64,000 nucleotides of DNA, taken from the NCBI GenBank assembly GCA_023415835.1, contig JAEZJK010000049.1, positions 1-64,000 on the forward strand, read 5' to 3'. Position 1 is the first letter of the stretch; every line of letters begins with the position of its first letter. This DNA comes from Bacillota bacterium (lineage in GTDB: Bacteria; Bacillota; UBA4882; UBA8346). Shown piece after piece: positions 36,231-45,544 of the stretch. Made by a program: the position numbers and the translations under genes. Under the pieces are notes generated by a model that made no database searches, was not told where the DNA came from, and was given only the letters and a program-made list of their open reading frames with translations.

Positions 36231-37429
36231 TTCGGCCTAATGGGTTTAATGAGCAACCCAACCCGGCTAATGTTGGTTTTCACAGTCAGATCAACTTTGA
36301 GTTCCGGAAATATTTCATCCCAACGCGGTTCAAGTCGCTCCCAGGCCTTAGGGTCGGCGCGGTGGACCGCCTCTCCGAAACCAAAGATATCAAGTTTTAA
36401 TTCTTTTGCCTTTTGCAGGACAGCGTCAATTTCGTTCTTAACGGCCGTTGCCTCCCGCCTGGCCAGGCTTTTGAGCGCCTCGGGATTGCCGAAGTCAAGC
36501 TCGCCGGTTTGGGAACCCAGATTGGATTGGATATTCACCTTTACCTTTATGAGAATATTCTTGCCTTTTATTTCCGCTTTAATTTTACTGCTGGAACGGA
36601 TTAATTCCAAATCAACCTTACCTTTGTTCCCGGGGGCCTTAACGACTACAATGCCGCTTTGGACCTTGCCGATCACCCAAAGCAGTCCTCTGGTCTCCTT
36701 TTTTCCAATGAAATCAACCAGTTTTTCGCCTTTAAATATCGCAGTCCCGGCTAATTTGAACCCATTATCTTCGTCAAGCTGTATTTGGGTCGCTATCGGA
36801 GCCGTCGTCTTACTCAATAACCGAGTGACAAAATCATGGATCGAAAAACCTCTCGCTTCCGAAGTGGCCGATTGAGCCCGAACCAGTTCAGCGATTTCCA
36901 TGACTGGGATCTTCTCCATTTTTCCCTGAGCTTTAATCAAATCACCCGCTTTTCCCGTAGTGACTAACACCCAAGCTGTGGGACGCGGCTCCGCGTCTCT
37001 GATAAAAAAATCAAGGTAGCCCCTTACACCTTTCGCAGCAGCTTCCTTCCCGATTATTAAAATCTGATTATGGGGCCAATATAACCTACGGTTAAACTTG
37101 GTGACCGCGTTCCGGAGCGCTTCGAATGTCGTCGAGCCGGCACTTTCGATGATTGCCACCGGCTGGGGCTGGCCTCCCGGGCTGCCCCTGCCCAAAGTTC
37201 CACCGCTACCGCCACCACCACCGCCCCCACCACCGCCGCCCCCTTTAACCTCGCCAGGTTTAATAACTTGAATTGTCAATAAAAATTTACCAGGTTCCGG
37301 GGCTAAATCAATGCCTACTCCGGAGACGATTCCCAATTGGTTCAAATCACGGTAATTCCAACATCCCCCGGTAAACGAAACTAACAATAGGGTCATTATT
37401 AGCAATGTAAATTTATTCCAAAGTTTCAT
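36227..37429 (-). CDS. Spore germination lipoprotein, Ger(x)C family
   Basis: A ~400-residue lipoprotein subunit of the germinant receptor. A signal peptide with the lipobox SFTGGC is followed directly by WNYRDLNQLGIVSGVGID, the Ger(x)C N-terminal signature. An unusual poly-Gly run (12 Gly, then GSGGTLGRGSPGG) at residues ~65-90 interrupts the N-terminal domain. The C-terminal domain ends near VGLLIKPIRPK. The start chosen is the ATG behind GAGG inside the end of the GerA gene (17-bp overlap); an upstream in-frame start gives no signal peptide. Confidence 0.92.
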   Translation of the reverse strand: MKLWNKFTLLIMTLLLVSFTGGCWNYRDLNQLGIVSGVGIDLAPEPGKFLLTIQVIKPGEVKGGGGGGGGGGGGSGGTLGRGSPGGQPQPVAIIESAGSTTFEALRNAVTKFNRRLYWPHNQILIIGKEAAAKGVRGYLDFFIRDAEPRPTAWVLVTTGKAGDLIKAQGKMEKIPVMEIAELVRAQSATSEARGFSIHDFVTRLLSKTTAPIATQIQLDEDNGFKLAGTAIFKGEKLVDFIGKKETRGLLWVIGKVQSGIVVVKAPGNKGKVDLELIRSSSKIKAEIKGKNILIKVKVNIQSNLGSQTGELDFGNPEALKSLARREATAVKNEIDAVLQKAKELKLDIFGFGEAVHRADPKAWERLEPRWDEIFPELKVDLTVKTNISRVGLLIKPIRPK

Positions 37430-39038
37430 CTTGATCCTCGGAGTTCCGATTTTGGGACGCCTGCGGCCGTAAATTAGAAGACTGACGCGTCCGGTTTTGG
37501 CCATCAATCGACTCGGGCCGGGTAAGCATCGCCCACCGCGGTAACCGGACTACTACATCCTGGACTATGTCTCGAAGGTCCATTGGGGTTATTGGCGATG
37601 AGAACGGCACCCCAAATGAACGTAGTGAAACCATATGAACCAAAGCTATTAATAAACCGATAGTGATTCCGAAAGCGCCCAAAAAACCGGCTAAGATTAC
37701 TAATGAAAACCTGATAATAGTGCTTTCTTGGACTAAAGTCGGCGTAACAAATGAGGCAATCGCAGTCAGAGATATTACGATCAGCACCGGCGCCCCCACT
37801 AATCCGGCGGAAACAGCGCCTTCCCCGATTACCAAAGCGCCCACGAAGCTAATTGTCTGACCAATTGGCCTAGGGAGCCTAATTCCCGCCTCCCGAAGAA
37901 TTTCAAAGATCAAACCCATTCCCAATGTCTCTACTACTGCCGGAAAAGGAGTGCCTTCGTTGGTCGCAGCAATGGTAATCAATAATTGGGTTGGGATTAG
38001 CTCCTGGTCAAAGGCTGTCAACGCTACAAATAAAGCCGGAAGCAAGATACTTATCCAAAAAGCAATGTACCTGACCCAACGGATCAGGGTGCCGAAAAAC
38101 GGTTTAAAATTATAATCGTCAGGGCTTTGAAAGTTTTCAATAAATAAAAAAGGGACGGTTAAAACCACCGGAGTGCCGTCGGTTATTATTGCGGCCCTTC
38201 CTTCCAGTAATTTGGCGCAGGCTACATCCGGCCTTTCGGTATAGCCAATAGTGCCGAAGATTGAAAAAGGAGCGTCTTCGATATATTCTTCCAGGGGTCC
38301 GGCGGATAAGATCCCATCAGTTTTGATTCTTTGGAGCCTCTGTTTGATTTCGGCGATTAAGTTTGGGTCGGCAACGCCTTTAAGATAGGCGACACAAATA
38401 TCGGTTTTACTCCTTTCTCCCACTTGCAACGTTTCCAAAGTAAGCCCGGGATTCCCCAGTTTACGCCGGAGCAGGGCAGTATTGCTCCGCAGCGTTTCCA
38501 TAAAGCCTTCTCTTGGTCCCTTCACAATTACTTCCGAATCAGGTTGTTCGATTCCCCGTTTTTCCCATCCCGGAGTAGCGATGGTTAACGCCTCTTTGGA
38601 ACCGTTAATCAGTAAAGCAGTCCCCCCGGAAAGTACTGCCGCAATAATCGAAGCAAACTTACATTTTCGGTATATTTCTCCGATGGTAATTAAACTTGAC
38701 TCAATATATTCCAGTGGATCGCCATTTCCCGGTTTTGTACTAGCGCGTTCAGCCATTAACATTAAGGGACGGAGGATACTCCACTCGATCTGGTTCTTAT
38801 CGGCCAAACCGTCAATAAAAATAATAGCGCCTTCATCTTGTTCCGTACTTCCAATGCTAAAACTCTTGATGATCAAATCTGGGCTGGAGTTGAGCTCCTT
38901 TTTGATCAACTCAAGATTAACAGCTAGATTAGGCGACAAATCGGTATTAGAGGACTCTTCTTTGGCAAACTCCATTTTAAGTTTGGCGATTTCCCGTTTC
39001 ATCCGCCAAAAAAGCCTCTTACGCGGTTTACGAAACAT
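37413..39038 (-). CDS. Spore germination protein, GerAA family
   Basis: A ~541-residue subunit with a soluble N-terminal domain (~1-290) and about five membrane helices (~315-470), and a polar tail. Family stretches include GDPLEYIESSLITIGE, VVETLGMGLIFEILREAGIRLP and the IGQTISFVGALVIGE segment. First gene of the operon. The ATG start 6 nt after GAGG is preferred to a GTG four codons upstream. A sigma-G-type promoter precedes it, as expected for a forespore-expressed receptor. Confidence 0.93.
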   Translation of the reverse strand: MFRKPRKRLFWRMKREIAKLKMEFAKEESSNTDLSPNLAVNLELIKKELNSSPDLIIKSFSIGSTEQDEGAIIFIDGLADKNQIEWSILRPLMLMAERASTKPGNGDPLEYIESSLITIGEIYRKCKFASIIAAVLSGGTALLINGSKEALTIATPGWEKRGIEQPDSEVIVKGPREGFMETLRSNTALLRRKLGNPGLTLETLQVGERSKTDICVAYLKGVADPNLIAEIKQRLQRIKTDGILSAGPLEEYIEDAPFSIFGTIGYTERPDVACAKLLEGRAAIITDGTPVVLTVPFLFIENFQSPDDYNFKPFFGTLIRWVRYIAFWISILLPALFVALTAFDQELIPTQLLITIAATNEGTPFPAVVETLGMGLIFEILREAGIRLPRPIGQTISFVGALVIGEGAVSAGLVGAPVLIVISLTAIASFVTPTLVQESTIIRFSLVILAGFLGAFGITIGLLIALVHMVSLRSFGVPFSSPITPMDLRDIVQDVVVRLPRWAMLTRPESIDGQNRTRQSSNLRPQASQNRNSEDQDETLE

Positions 39039-39071
39039 CTTTTTCCTCACTTACCAAATAAAAGCTTTATT

Positions 39072-39102
39072 TAGTATGGAATTTGCAATCGAAAACTATA
39101 CA
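39072..39102 (-). promoter_or_regulatory. Sigma-G-like promoter of the ger operon
   Basis: Minus strand: -35 TGTATA (39097-39102), an 18-bp spacer and -10 CATACTA (39072-39078), a close match to the Bacillus sigma-G consensus, 34 bp upstream of the GerA-type start. This fits forespore expression. Confidence 0.75.
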
Positions 39103-39121
39103 TAACATTACAATTAAAAAC

Positions 39122-39142
39122 AAAAAACCGAGGGTAACCCTC
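39122..39142 (-). terminator. Rho-independent terminator downstream of the YitT gene
   Basis: Stem GAGGGT/ACCCTC followed on the minus strand by GGTTTTTTG. It separates the YitT gene from the ger operon promoter. Confidence 0.8.
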
Positions 39143-39190
39143 AGCAATTTTCATTTCAAAACTTCGTCATGTTTACATATATTCTTATCA

Positions 39191-39276
39191 TGTCCGTGCC
39201 CGGCAAAACGGTGCTCGTAATCATAATCGTAAGTTTGCATTATCAGAAAACGAATCCGATTACGAGCACGAGCATG
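39191..39276. repeat. Inverted GTGCTCGTAATCG-type repeat, copy 2
   Basis: GGTGCTCGTAATCATAATCG near 39220 and, inverted, CGATTACGAGCACGAGCATG near 39257. It is related to 31476-31570. Confidence 0.65.
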
Positions 39277-39310
39277 AAAAATACCCATTTTTAAGCTGGT
39301 AAATTTATTG

Positions 39311-40189
39311 CTACTCCTTAAAGCCCTCTCCTAGTACCTCGTGAACATCAGTAATAATCACAAACGCGCGCGGGTCGATTTTACGGACTATTTCCTTCAG
39401 CCTAATCTCCTCAGCCCTTGAAATCACGCATAAAATCACTTCTTTTTGAGAGGTTGAATATAATCCCCTCCCTATCAGTCCGGTGGCTCCCCGTTGCAAC
39501 TCCTTTAAAATGGTCTCACCAATCTCCGTCGAGCGTTCCGAGATGATGAACGCCGCCTTGGCATAATCTAACCCCTCTAAAACCGCGTCCAGTATTTTAC
39601 TGGTGACAAACATAGTGATAATCGCATATAAAGCCGCTTCAGTGCTTTTAAATACTATCCCGGCCAAAGCAATCACAGTACCGTCAAAGATTAACAGTGA
39701 ATGGCCTACTGAAATACCGGAAATCCTATTAAACAGTTGCGCCGCCAGATCGGTCCCTCCAGTGTTCCCTCGAAACCTGAAGGCTATTCCCATGCCTACC
39801 CCGGCGATTACACCACCATAAAGGGAAGCTAATAAAGGGTCTTTGGTCAACGGCGTCAAGTTTACCAGTGAATCCCAAAACTCAATCATAATTGAGATCA
39901 ATGCCGCCCCAAATAAGGTTTTGAACCCGAACCTGGGACCAAAACTCCACAGGCAAGCGAGAAACAGCGGAATATTGATGGAAATCATGGTTAAAGCAAC
40001 CGGCCATCCCCAGAGATGAAAAGCGATTACTCCTAGTCCGCTGACTCCTCCAGCCGCAATCTTATTAGGTATTTGTAACCAAACCAATGATAAAGCGGTT
40101 ATGGTCACTCCTACCAAAACCCCAAGGTAATCGAAGGTTTCTCTTTTAACCTCTTTCCAACTTAATGAAAAGCGCCTTATCAAAAACAC
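39311..40189 (-). CDS. YitT-family membrane protein (DUF161/DUF2179)
   Basis: A ~292-residue protein: five to six N-terminal hydrophobic helices (~20-200) with the repeated glycine-rich segments AAGGVSGLGVIAFHLWG and FRFRGNTGGTDLAAQLF, then a cytoplasmic DUF2179 domain (GATGLIGRGLYSTSQKEVILCVISRAE). Function is unknown in the family. The start is GTG next to a GGGGGG run; a TTG two codons later is possible. Monocistronic, with its own terminator. Confidence 0.88.
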   Translation of the reverse strand: MFLIRRFSLSWKEVKRETFDYLGVLVGVTITALSLVWLQIPNKIAAGGVSGLGVIAFHLWGWPVALTMISINIPLFLACLWSFGPRFGFKTLFGAALISIMIEFWDSLVNLTPLTKDPLLASLYGGVIAGVGMGIAFRFRGNTGGTDLAAQLFNRISGISVGHSLLIFDGTVIALAGIVFKSTEAALYAIITMFVTSKILDAVLEGLDYAKAAFIISERSTEIGETILKELQRGATGLIGRGLYSTSQKEVILCVISRAEEIRLKEIVRKIDPRAFVIITDVHEVLGEGFKE

Positions 40190-40202
40190 CCCCCTTTTTT
40201 AG

Positions 40203-40268
40203 TTGTTAGCTATTAGCTGTTAGCCGTTAACTTAAAAGCCAAAAGCCAAGAGCTAATAGCCAACAGCT
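40203..40268. repeat. Palindromic GTTAGC-type repeat, copy 2
   Basis: TGTTAGCTATTAGCTGTTAG and, inverted, GAGCTAATAGCCAACAGC form an imperfect ~18-bp stem in the gap between the TagA/WecG gene and the YitT gene. Confidence 0.7.
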
Positions 40269-40313
40269 TTTCTCAAAAACAACCAACAATTACTAGCCAG
40301 TAGGCTTTTGACT

Positions 40314-41012
40314 TTACCTTAAAAATTGATACCAAAACTTTACTAATTCCGGTAGCAGCTTGATTTTTTTCGGGTCTTGGATCATCCGGTAACACCATTC
40401 CCAGCCATGATTAGTGAAGATTGCGGGAGCCCGCCGCTTTTGGCCGGAGATTATCTCTAATGCGCCCCCAATCCCAATCCCAACTGTCCCCTTTAGTTCC
40501 GGCAACAATTCGGCTAAAAAAAATTCTTGGCGCGGCGACCCTAATCCTGCTAAGATCAATTTAGGTTTGAACCGAATAATCTCTTCCCGGATTAAATCTT
40601 CTTTTATTCCAAAGCCATCCCGGATCAATACCGGTTCATTCCCGTAATTCCCTTTTTGCATCTTTAGGGCTGTCTCTTTTGTCCCTCCATAACTATAAAC
40701 CGGCAAATGCTCATGAACGCAAAATTTGATAAGTTCATCGGCCAACTCCACCCCCGGAGACCGTTCAGTCCGCAGCCCGCGTTTTTTCAATGCGAGCAGG
40801 ATACTGTAACCGTCGACAGTTACTAAATCGGCTGTTTGAATGATTTGTTTTAACCGGAGATTATTCAAAGCGGAGATTAACATCGCCCCATTCAGCGTGA
40901 CCACTTGACGGGACTGTTGCCCCGCAATCAACCAGCTACGTATCGCCTGCCGGATTTCAACCCTTGAACCGGCGTCTACCGGGATCTCCTTCAAATAGTA
41001 TCGTTTAATCAT
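40314..41012 (-). CDS. WecG/TagA/CpsF-family glycosyltransferase
   Basis: A 232-residue GT26 enzyme. Family motifs: VVTLNGAMLISAL, ADLVTVDGYSILLALK (variant of the DG motif), and LGSPRQEFFL. It transfers N-acetylhexosaminuronate or N-acetylmannosamine-type sugars to lipid-linked acceptors in teichoic acid or secondary cell-wall polymer synthesis. It overlaps csaB by 4 bp in one transcription unit with an O-antigen-ligase-like gene and DUF4330, which points to cell-surface polymer assembly. Confidence 0.9.
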   Translation of the reverse strand: MIKRYYLKEIPVDAGSRVEIRQAIRSWLIAGQQSRQVVTLNGAMLISALNNLRLKQIIQTADLVTVDGYSILLALKKRGLRTERSPGVELADELIKFCVHEHLPVYSYGGTKETALKMQKGNYGNEPVLIRDGFGIKEDLIREEIIRFKPKLILAGLGSPRQEFFLAELLPELKGTVGIGIGGALEIISGQKRRAPAIFTNHGWEWCYRMIQDPKKIKLLPELVKFWYQFLR

Positions 41013-42085
41013 ATCTTTTCAAGATATTGTTTCAAAATTATTTGATTTTCCAACGCCCTGGCCTTCCAAAAAGCGAATTTAGATTGATAAGCCAACCGTA
41101 TTTCGGATGGTTGAGCCAAATAATTGGTGATTTTATTGCAAAGGCCTATCCATTCAGTTTCAAAGGTTAATAAGTGAAACGGAATGCCCAATTGTAAGCA
41201 AAAACCCTCTACTTTCGGATCGGCCGCCAAGCCATAACAAGGGATCCCTTGCAATATACCAGCGACTAATCCGTGAAGCCGTGTGCTTACTAGTAAATCC
41301 AGTCCGCCGGCAACCTGTTGGAGTTGCTCCCACCCTTCATCGGTAGCGAGGATTGTTAATCCATAATTGGCGGAAAACTCTTGTAAAAAATCGCGATCCC
41401 TTGGTTGAACTGGGATTAAATAGATCTCAATATTTGATCCCAAGCTTAAACAATCAAATAGCTGATCCCAAAAACCTTTTTTAATAAAACTATATTCCTG
41501 AATAATCAGCCCTAGCTTGATTCTTTTTTCGGTTTTCAACTGCTTCCAATATTTCTCAACTAAAGGCGGCGCAAGGCCGTCTAAAGCTAATAGCGGTTCG
41601 GCGGTAAAATGGATTTCGGGTTTTCGGACATTTAATTCCGCCAAGGCGATAATGGAGAGACGATCCCGGACCGTAATCAGATCGGCCATTGAAAGGATCC
41701 GGCCGGCCAAGAATTTTCCGATCCGGGTCTTCATGGGTCCAATCCCTTGCCCGTAAAGAAAAATTTTTACCATAAATAATTTGGCTAAAATAATTAAGGT
41801 GGAATAATAAAACAAACTTCGTTTACTGGTAATATCCTGAAAGAGGCTTCCACCGTTACCGATTAGCAGATCCGCTTCAATTAAAGCCCGGACAATTCCG
41901 AAAAAGTTATATTTTCCTATTGCCGCCACATTATATGTTTTGGAAGATCGTTCAGGGGCGGCTGAAATAAGGGTTATTTTTGTCCTCCAGTCCATTCCCC
42001 GTAGCAATTCCATTAATTGCCTCAGGTTAGTCTCATCCCCAAGGTTTCCAAATCCCAGGTAACCAAAGACTAAGACTTTTTTCAT
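41009..42085 (-). CDS. csaB: Polysaccharide pyruvyl transferase CsaB
   Basis: A ~358-residue enzyme that adds pyruvate to a secondary cell-wall polymer so that SLH-domain (S-layer) proteins can bind. N-terminal GYLGFGNLGDETNL is the family signature. Further motifs are LIGNGGSLFQDITSKRS, LYGQGIGPM and STRLHGLVAGILQGIPC. The start ATG overlaps the stop of the upstream gene (ATGA); an upstream in-frame start is inside that gene and unlikely. It suggests an S-layer-bearing envelope. Confidence 0.92.
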   Translation of the reverse strand: MKKVLVFGYLGFGNLGDETNLRQLMELLRGMDWRTKITLISAAPERSSKTYNVAAIGKYNFFGIVRALIEADLLIGNGGSLFQDITSKRSLFYYSTLIILAKLFMVKIFLYGQGIGPMKTRIGKFLAGRILSMADLITVRDRLSIIALAELNVRKPEIHFTAEPLLALDGLAPPLVEKYWKQLKTEKRIKLGLIIQEYSFIKKGFWDQLFDCLSLGSNIEIYLIPVQPRDRDFLQEFSANYGLTILATDEGWEQLQQVAGGLDLLVSTRLHGLVAGILQGIPCYGLAADPKVEGFCLQLGIPFHLLTFETEWIGLCNKITNYLAQPSEIRLAYQSKFAFWKARALENQIILKQYLEKI

Positions 42086-43428
42086 AAATCTACCTGCCCC
42101 GTCCTCAACGATTGTAACAGGCCGATCAGCAACCAAAAATAACCCCCGCTAAACTGATGGACCCACCAAGTTTCTAAAAATCCGTACATTAAAAAAGCGG
42201 CTATTGCCAAGGCCACTGATCTGGCGGTGTTGTGAAGGCCGGTAAAACCGGCTAAATTCTTGACGATAACCCTGATGAATGCCACCAAGCTAAGAATGCC
42301 GCTTTCCAGCAACAATTGCAGATATAATTGGTGCCCATGTTGAACCAAACTGCTTCTGGCCGGATAGCTATTATAAACTTGGGCAAAACTCCCCGGACCG
42401 GAGCCCCACATCCAAAAGTCAGTTAAACTCTTTAACATCTTTTGCCAAATGCGGACCCGAAACCAGAAAGTACTCTCCGAAAAATCGGCTAAGCCGAGCA
42501 TTCTAGCCCTAAACTCCGGTAGGCTAAATAAAAACAAAATACCGAACCATATATACAGGCGCCTGCCGGAAAAGAAACGTTTACCAAACCAAATCGCCGC
42601 CGCCAAACCTAACAACCATGCCGTCCTGGAATAAGTAAAATATAGGGATATTAACCCTAAAACTAAAATAAACCACGAAACTACGCGGTGGGAACGATTA
42701 CCGGAACCTATCCCTAAAAACGCGAAAATTAGGGTTGATAATAAATAAAGGCCATAAATATTAGGGTTTCCAAATACCGAATAACTACGGACCGCTATTA
42801 ACAATCTTTGTCCCTGCCCTAACCAGCCTGAAGGGGTTGGAACCCCCTCCACCTGTTGCCAAAGGCCGACAACCATCCAAAACAAACTAGCTACTAACAT
42901 AAATCTGATGACTTTCCGGCTGAATCCGGCCGAAAAACCCCGCCCGGTTAAACCGGTAATTAATAACCAAACGGTGACCGGGACTAGCCGGCTGATTCCT
43001 CCCATCCCTACGGAGATTAAAGCACTTACGGCCAAAGCAAGCCAAAAGATGAACAATCCGGTATCCGGCAGTTTATTTCCGGGGAACCGGAGCGCATTTA
43101 AAAGCAAGGTTAAGGCTAATAATACTTCCCACGCGTTTAAAGCCGGCATCAACGATATTACCAATATGATTGCGGCCTCAATGAACTTTCCATATCGCCG
43201 GTTTAGCCCTTCCCGAAACGCCAAATTTCGCTGGTAGAATGCGGCAAACCAGTTTCCAACCAGGGATAGGCATTGATTGACTCGGGAAAGCCCCCATAGG
43301 TATTCAAGGTATTCAGCGGCCTGTTTGGTAAAGGTCACGGCAGTTTTCCCAAAGCTAGCAAACCCGGAAATTGTGACGGAGGTTTTAATTAGTTTTACCA
43401 TTTTAAAGTTTAATTGATTTATCCGCAA
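42082..43428 (-). CDS. O-antigen ligase / polymerase family membrane protein
   Basis: A ~448-residue protein with about ten hydrophobic helices. The Wzy_C-type region carries YSVFGNPNIYGLYL, YFTYSRTAWL, GSGPGSFAQ and HGHQLYLQLLLESGI, including the usual conserved Arg and His residues in extracytoplasmic loops. It would polymerise or ligate lipid-linked saccharides. The start codon is uncertain: a TTG with no good binding site, or an ATG nine codons later. Overlaps csaB by 4 bp. Confidence 0.85.
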   Translation of the reverse strand: MRINQLNFKMVKLIKTSVTISGFASFGKTAVTFTKQAAEYLEYLWGLSRVNQCLSLVGNWFAAFYQRNLAFREGLNRRYGKFIEAAIILVISLMPALNAWEVLLALTLLLNALRFPGNKLPDTGLFIFWLALAVSALISVGMGGISRLVPVTVWLLITGLTGRGFSAGFSRKVIRFMLVASLFWMVVGLWQQVEGVPTPSGWLGQGQRLLIAVRSYSVFGNPNIYGLYLLSTLIFAFLGIGSGNRSHRVVSWFILVLGLISLYFTYSRTAWLLGLAAAIWFGKRFFSGRRLYIWFGILFLFSLPEFRARMLGLADFSESTFWFRVRIWQKMLKSLTDFWMWGSGPGSFAQVYNSYPARSSLVQHGHQLYLQLLLESGILSLVAFIRVIVKNLAGFTGLHNTARSVALAIAAFLMYGFLETWWVHQFSGGYFWLLIGLLQSLRTGQVDL

Positions 43429-43447
43429 AATACTTTGTTCGTTAGAG

Positions 43448-43915
43448 TCAACGCTTTATACGGAGGTATTCGATCTCCCCATTGATTGAGGCATACATAG
43501 TATGAGCCTTTAAGCGGTTCCCCACTCTTACCGCTAGCTTCCCAAAATAAACCCCGCTCCTGGAAGGCCCGGCAACGATTCTGCCATCCCGCTTCAACTT
43601 TAGGCGTAAGTCCAAATTACGAGGGGATTTAGCCAGGATGACCCGTCCTCCGGTTTCGAGCATCACTTCAGCCGGCTCGGCCTGTTTAGCGAAAATCTTG
43701 CCCAAATAGACATGATATTCGTTTAAAAAAAGATCCTGCCCCACCGCGATGCTCTCAACTAGATATGGCGGCGCATTTTTCACCAATAACCCGAAGGTGA
43801 CTTGATTTTGTTTGAGTTTCAAAGGTTCGGGACGGTAGTCGGAGATGATCTTGATCCCCAAAAGCATTAGCATCAATAAAATCGCCAAATCCAAGGGATT
43901 GATCAGGCCAAACAT
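43448..43915 (-). CDS. DUF4330 family protein
   Basis: A 155-residue protein with an N-terminal membrane anchor (DLAILLMLMLLGIKII) and a beta-rich exterior part (VKNAPPYLVESIAVGQDLF) resembling DUF4330. Genes of this family are found with csaB-type polymer clusters. Upstream of the O-antigen-ligase-like gene by ~20 bp on the same strand, so probably first in this operon. Function unknown. Confidence 0.7.
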   Translation of the reverse strand: MFGLINPLDLAILLMLMLLGIKIISDYRPEPLKLKQNQVTFGLLVKNAPPYLVESIAVGQDLFLNEYHVYLGKIFAKQAEPAEVMLETGGRVILAKSPRNLDLRLKLKRDGRIVAGPSRSGVYFGKLAVRVGNRLKAHTMYASINGEIEYLRIKR

Positions 43916-44065
43916 TTTACCATGATCATTTAAAAATTTCCCCAGGCCAATTCCTCGCTTTCTGAATTCAAGTGTAAATGGTTAAGGGTAAAGGGTAAAA
44001 AATGATTTTATTTCTCACTTTTAACTTTATACTTTAAGCATCCTTGAATTAGCAGTCACTTCTGA

Positions 44066-45544
44066 CTACTGCCCTTTATGCCTCTTCTCCAGTTCCTTCC
44101 GGAGCAATTGATTTACCACTCTCGGATTGGCCCTACCTTTGGTCTCCTTCATCATCTGTCCCACCAGGAACCCAAAGGCCTGTTCTTTGCCTCCCAAATA
44201 GTCGGCCACGGATTTCGGATTGGCGCCAATCACTTTGGCGGCTAAAGCCTCCAATTGGCCGGAATCGCTAATCTGGACCAACCCCTGTTCGGTAACGATT
44301 TCCTCCGGGCCTTTACCGGTCTTAAACATCAACTCAAACACGCTCTTTGCGATCTTGCCGTTAATCGTCCCGGCATCAATCATCTTAAGCATTTCCCACA
44401 ATTGTTCCGGTTGTAGTTTAAGTTCATCCATTTTTACCCGTTCTTGATTGACCAGCCGAAGCATATCGCCCATTACCCAATTACTAACTATCTTGGCATC
44501 TCCGTATAAACCGGCCGCAGTTTCAAAAAACTCAGCCACCGGCCGGGAACTACTGATTAATCCGGCGTCGTACTCTGGAAGCCCCCAGTGATCAATATAT
44601 CGTTTTTTACGGGAATCAGGAAACTCCGGAAGGGCCTACCGTAGTTTTTCCACTCGGTCGCGTCCAATAATCACCGGCGCCAAATCGGGATCGGGAAAAT
44701 ACCGGTAATCGCTAACCTCTTCTTTTGAACGCATAAACACGGTAATTCCCTCTTTTTCGTCCCAGGCTCGGGTCTGTTTGGCAATTTTTCCGCCGTCATT
44801 TAATAGTCTCGCCTGGCGTTCCGCTTCGTATTCCAAAGCTGCCTGGACCGCCCGAAAAGAATTCATATTTTTAATCTCCGTTAAAATGCCGTACCCCTTC
44901 TCTCCCCATGGACGGAGCGAAATATTGACGTCACAGCGTAGTGAACCTTCCTCCATTTTGCAATCGGAGATTTGGGTATATTCGAGCAAGGACTTTAACT
45001 TTTCCAGATACTCCTTAACTTCCTTTGGCGAACGTAGTTCCGGCGCGCTCACGATCTCAATTAGCGGTATCCCGGAACGGTTATAGTCCTCCATTGAATA
45101 ATCGGAACCGATGATTCCCGTCCCGGAGTGGATGGTTTTACCGGCTTCCTCCTCTAAATGTACCCGGATGATCCCTACTCTTTTATTCACTCCGGCCGCC
45201 CCGTTCTCAGCCGGTATTTCCAACCATCCATTTTTACAAATCGGCAGGTCATATTGGGAAATTTGATAAGCCTTAGGGAGATCCGGATAAAAATATTGTT
45301 TCCGGTCAAACTTGCTGAACTCCGCAATCTCGCAGTTCAAGGCCAAACCAGCGATGATCGTATAATCCAGCGCTTTCTCGTTCAACACCGGGAGGGCTCC
45401 CGGCAGCCCTAAACAAACCGGGCAAACATGGCTATTCGGCTCACCACCGAATTCAGTGGTACAAGCGCAGAATATTTTAGAGTCGGTTTTAAGCTCAACA
45501 TGGACCTCTAGGCCGATTACGATTTCATAATCCGATAAAGCCAA
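44066..45544 (-). CDS. gatB: Aspartyl/glutamyl-tRNA amidotransferase subunit B, interrupted by an in-frame TAG
   Basis: GatB of the GatCAB complex, which amidates misacylated Glu-tRNA(Gln) and Asp-tRNA(Asn). The N-terminal kinase-like domain (IVIGLEVHVELKT, then YRYFPDPDLAP) and the C-terminal YqeY-like tail (NPKSVADYLGG, KGRANPRVVNQLL) are both intact and in the same frame. A TAG codon at 44636-44638 separates them, after VEKLR and before ALPEFPDSRKKRYIDHWG. Apart from this codon the frame is continuous (~492 codons, normal GatB length). The start is TTG behind AAGGAGAATAAA. Possible explanations are a sequence error (for example CAG to TAG), a recent mutation, or readthrough. gatA lies ~230 bp upstream. 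Confidence 0.85.
44636..44638 (-). other. In-frame amber codon inside gatB
   Basis: CTA on the plus strand (TAG on the coding strand). The reading frame is open on both sides and the flanking residues match the GatB family. TAG is also the normal stop of the CsgG-domain gene and of the Orn/Lys/Arg decarboxylase gene in this window, so it is not generally reassigned here. Confidence 0.9.
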
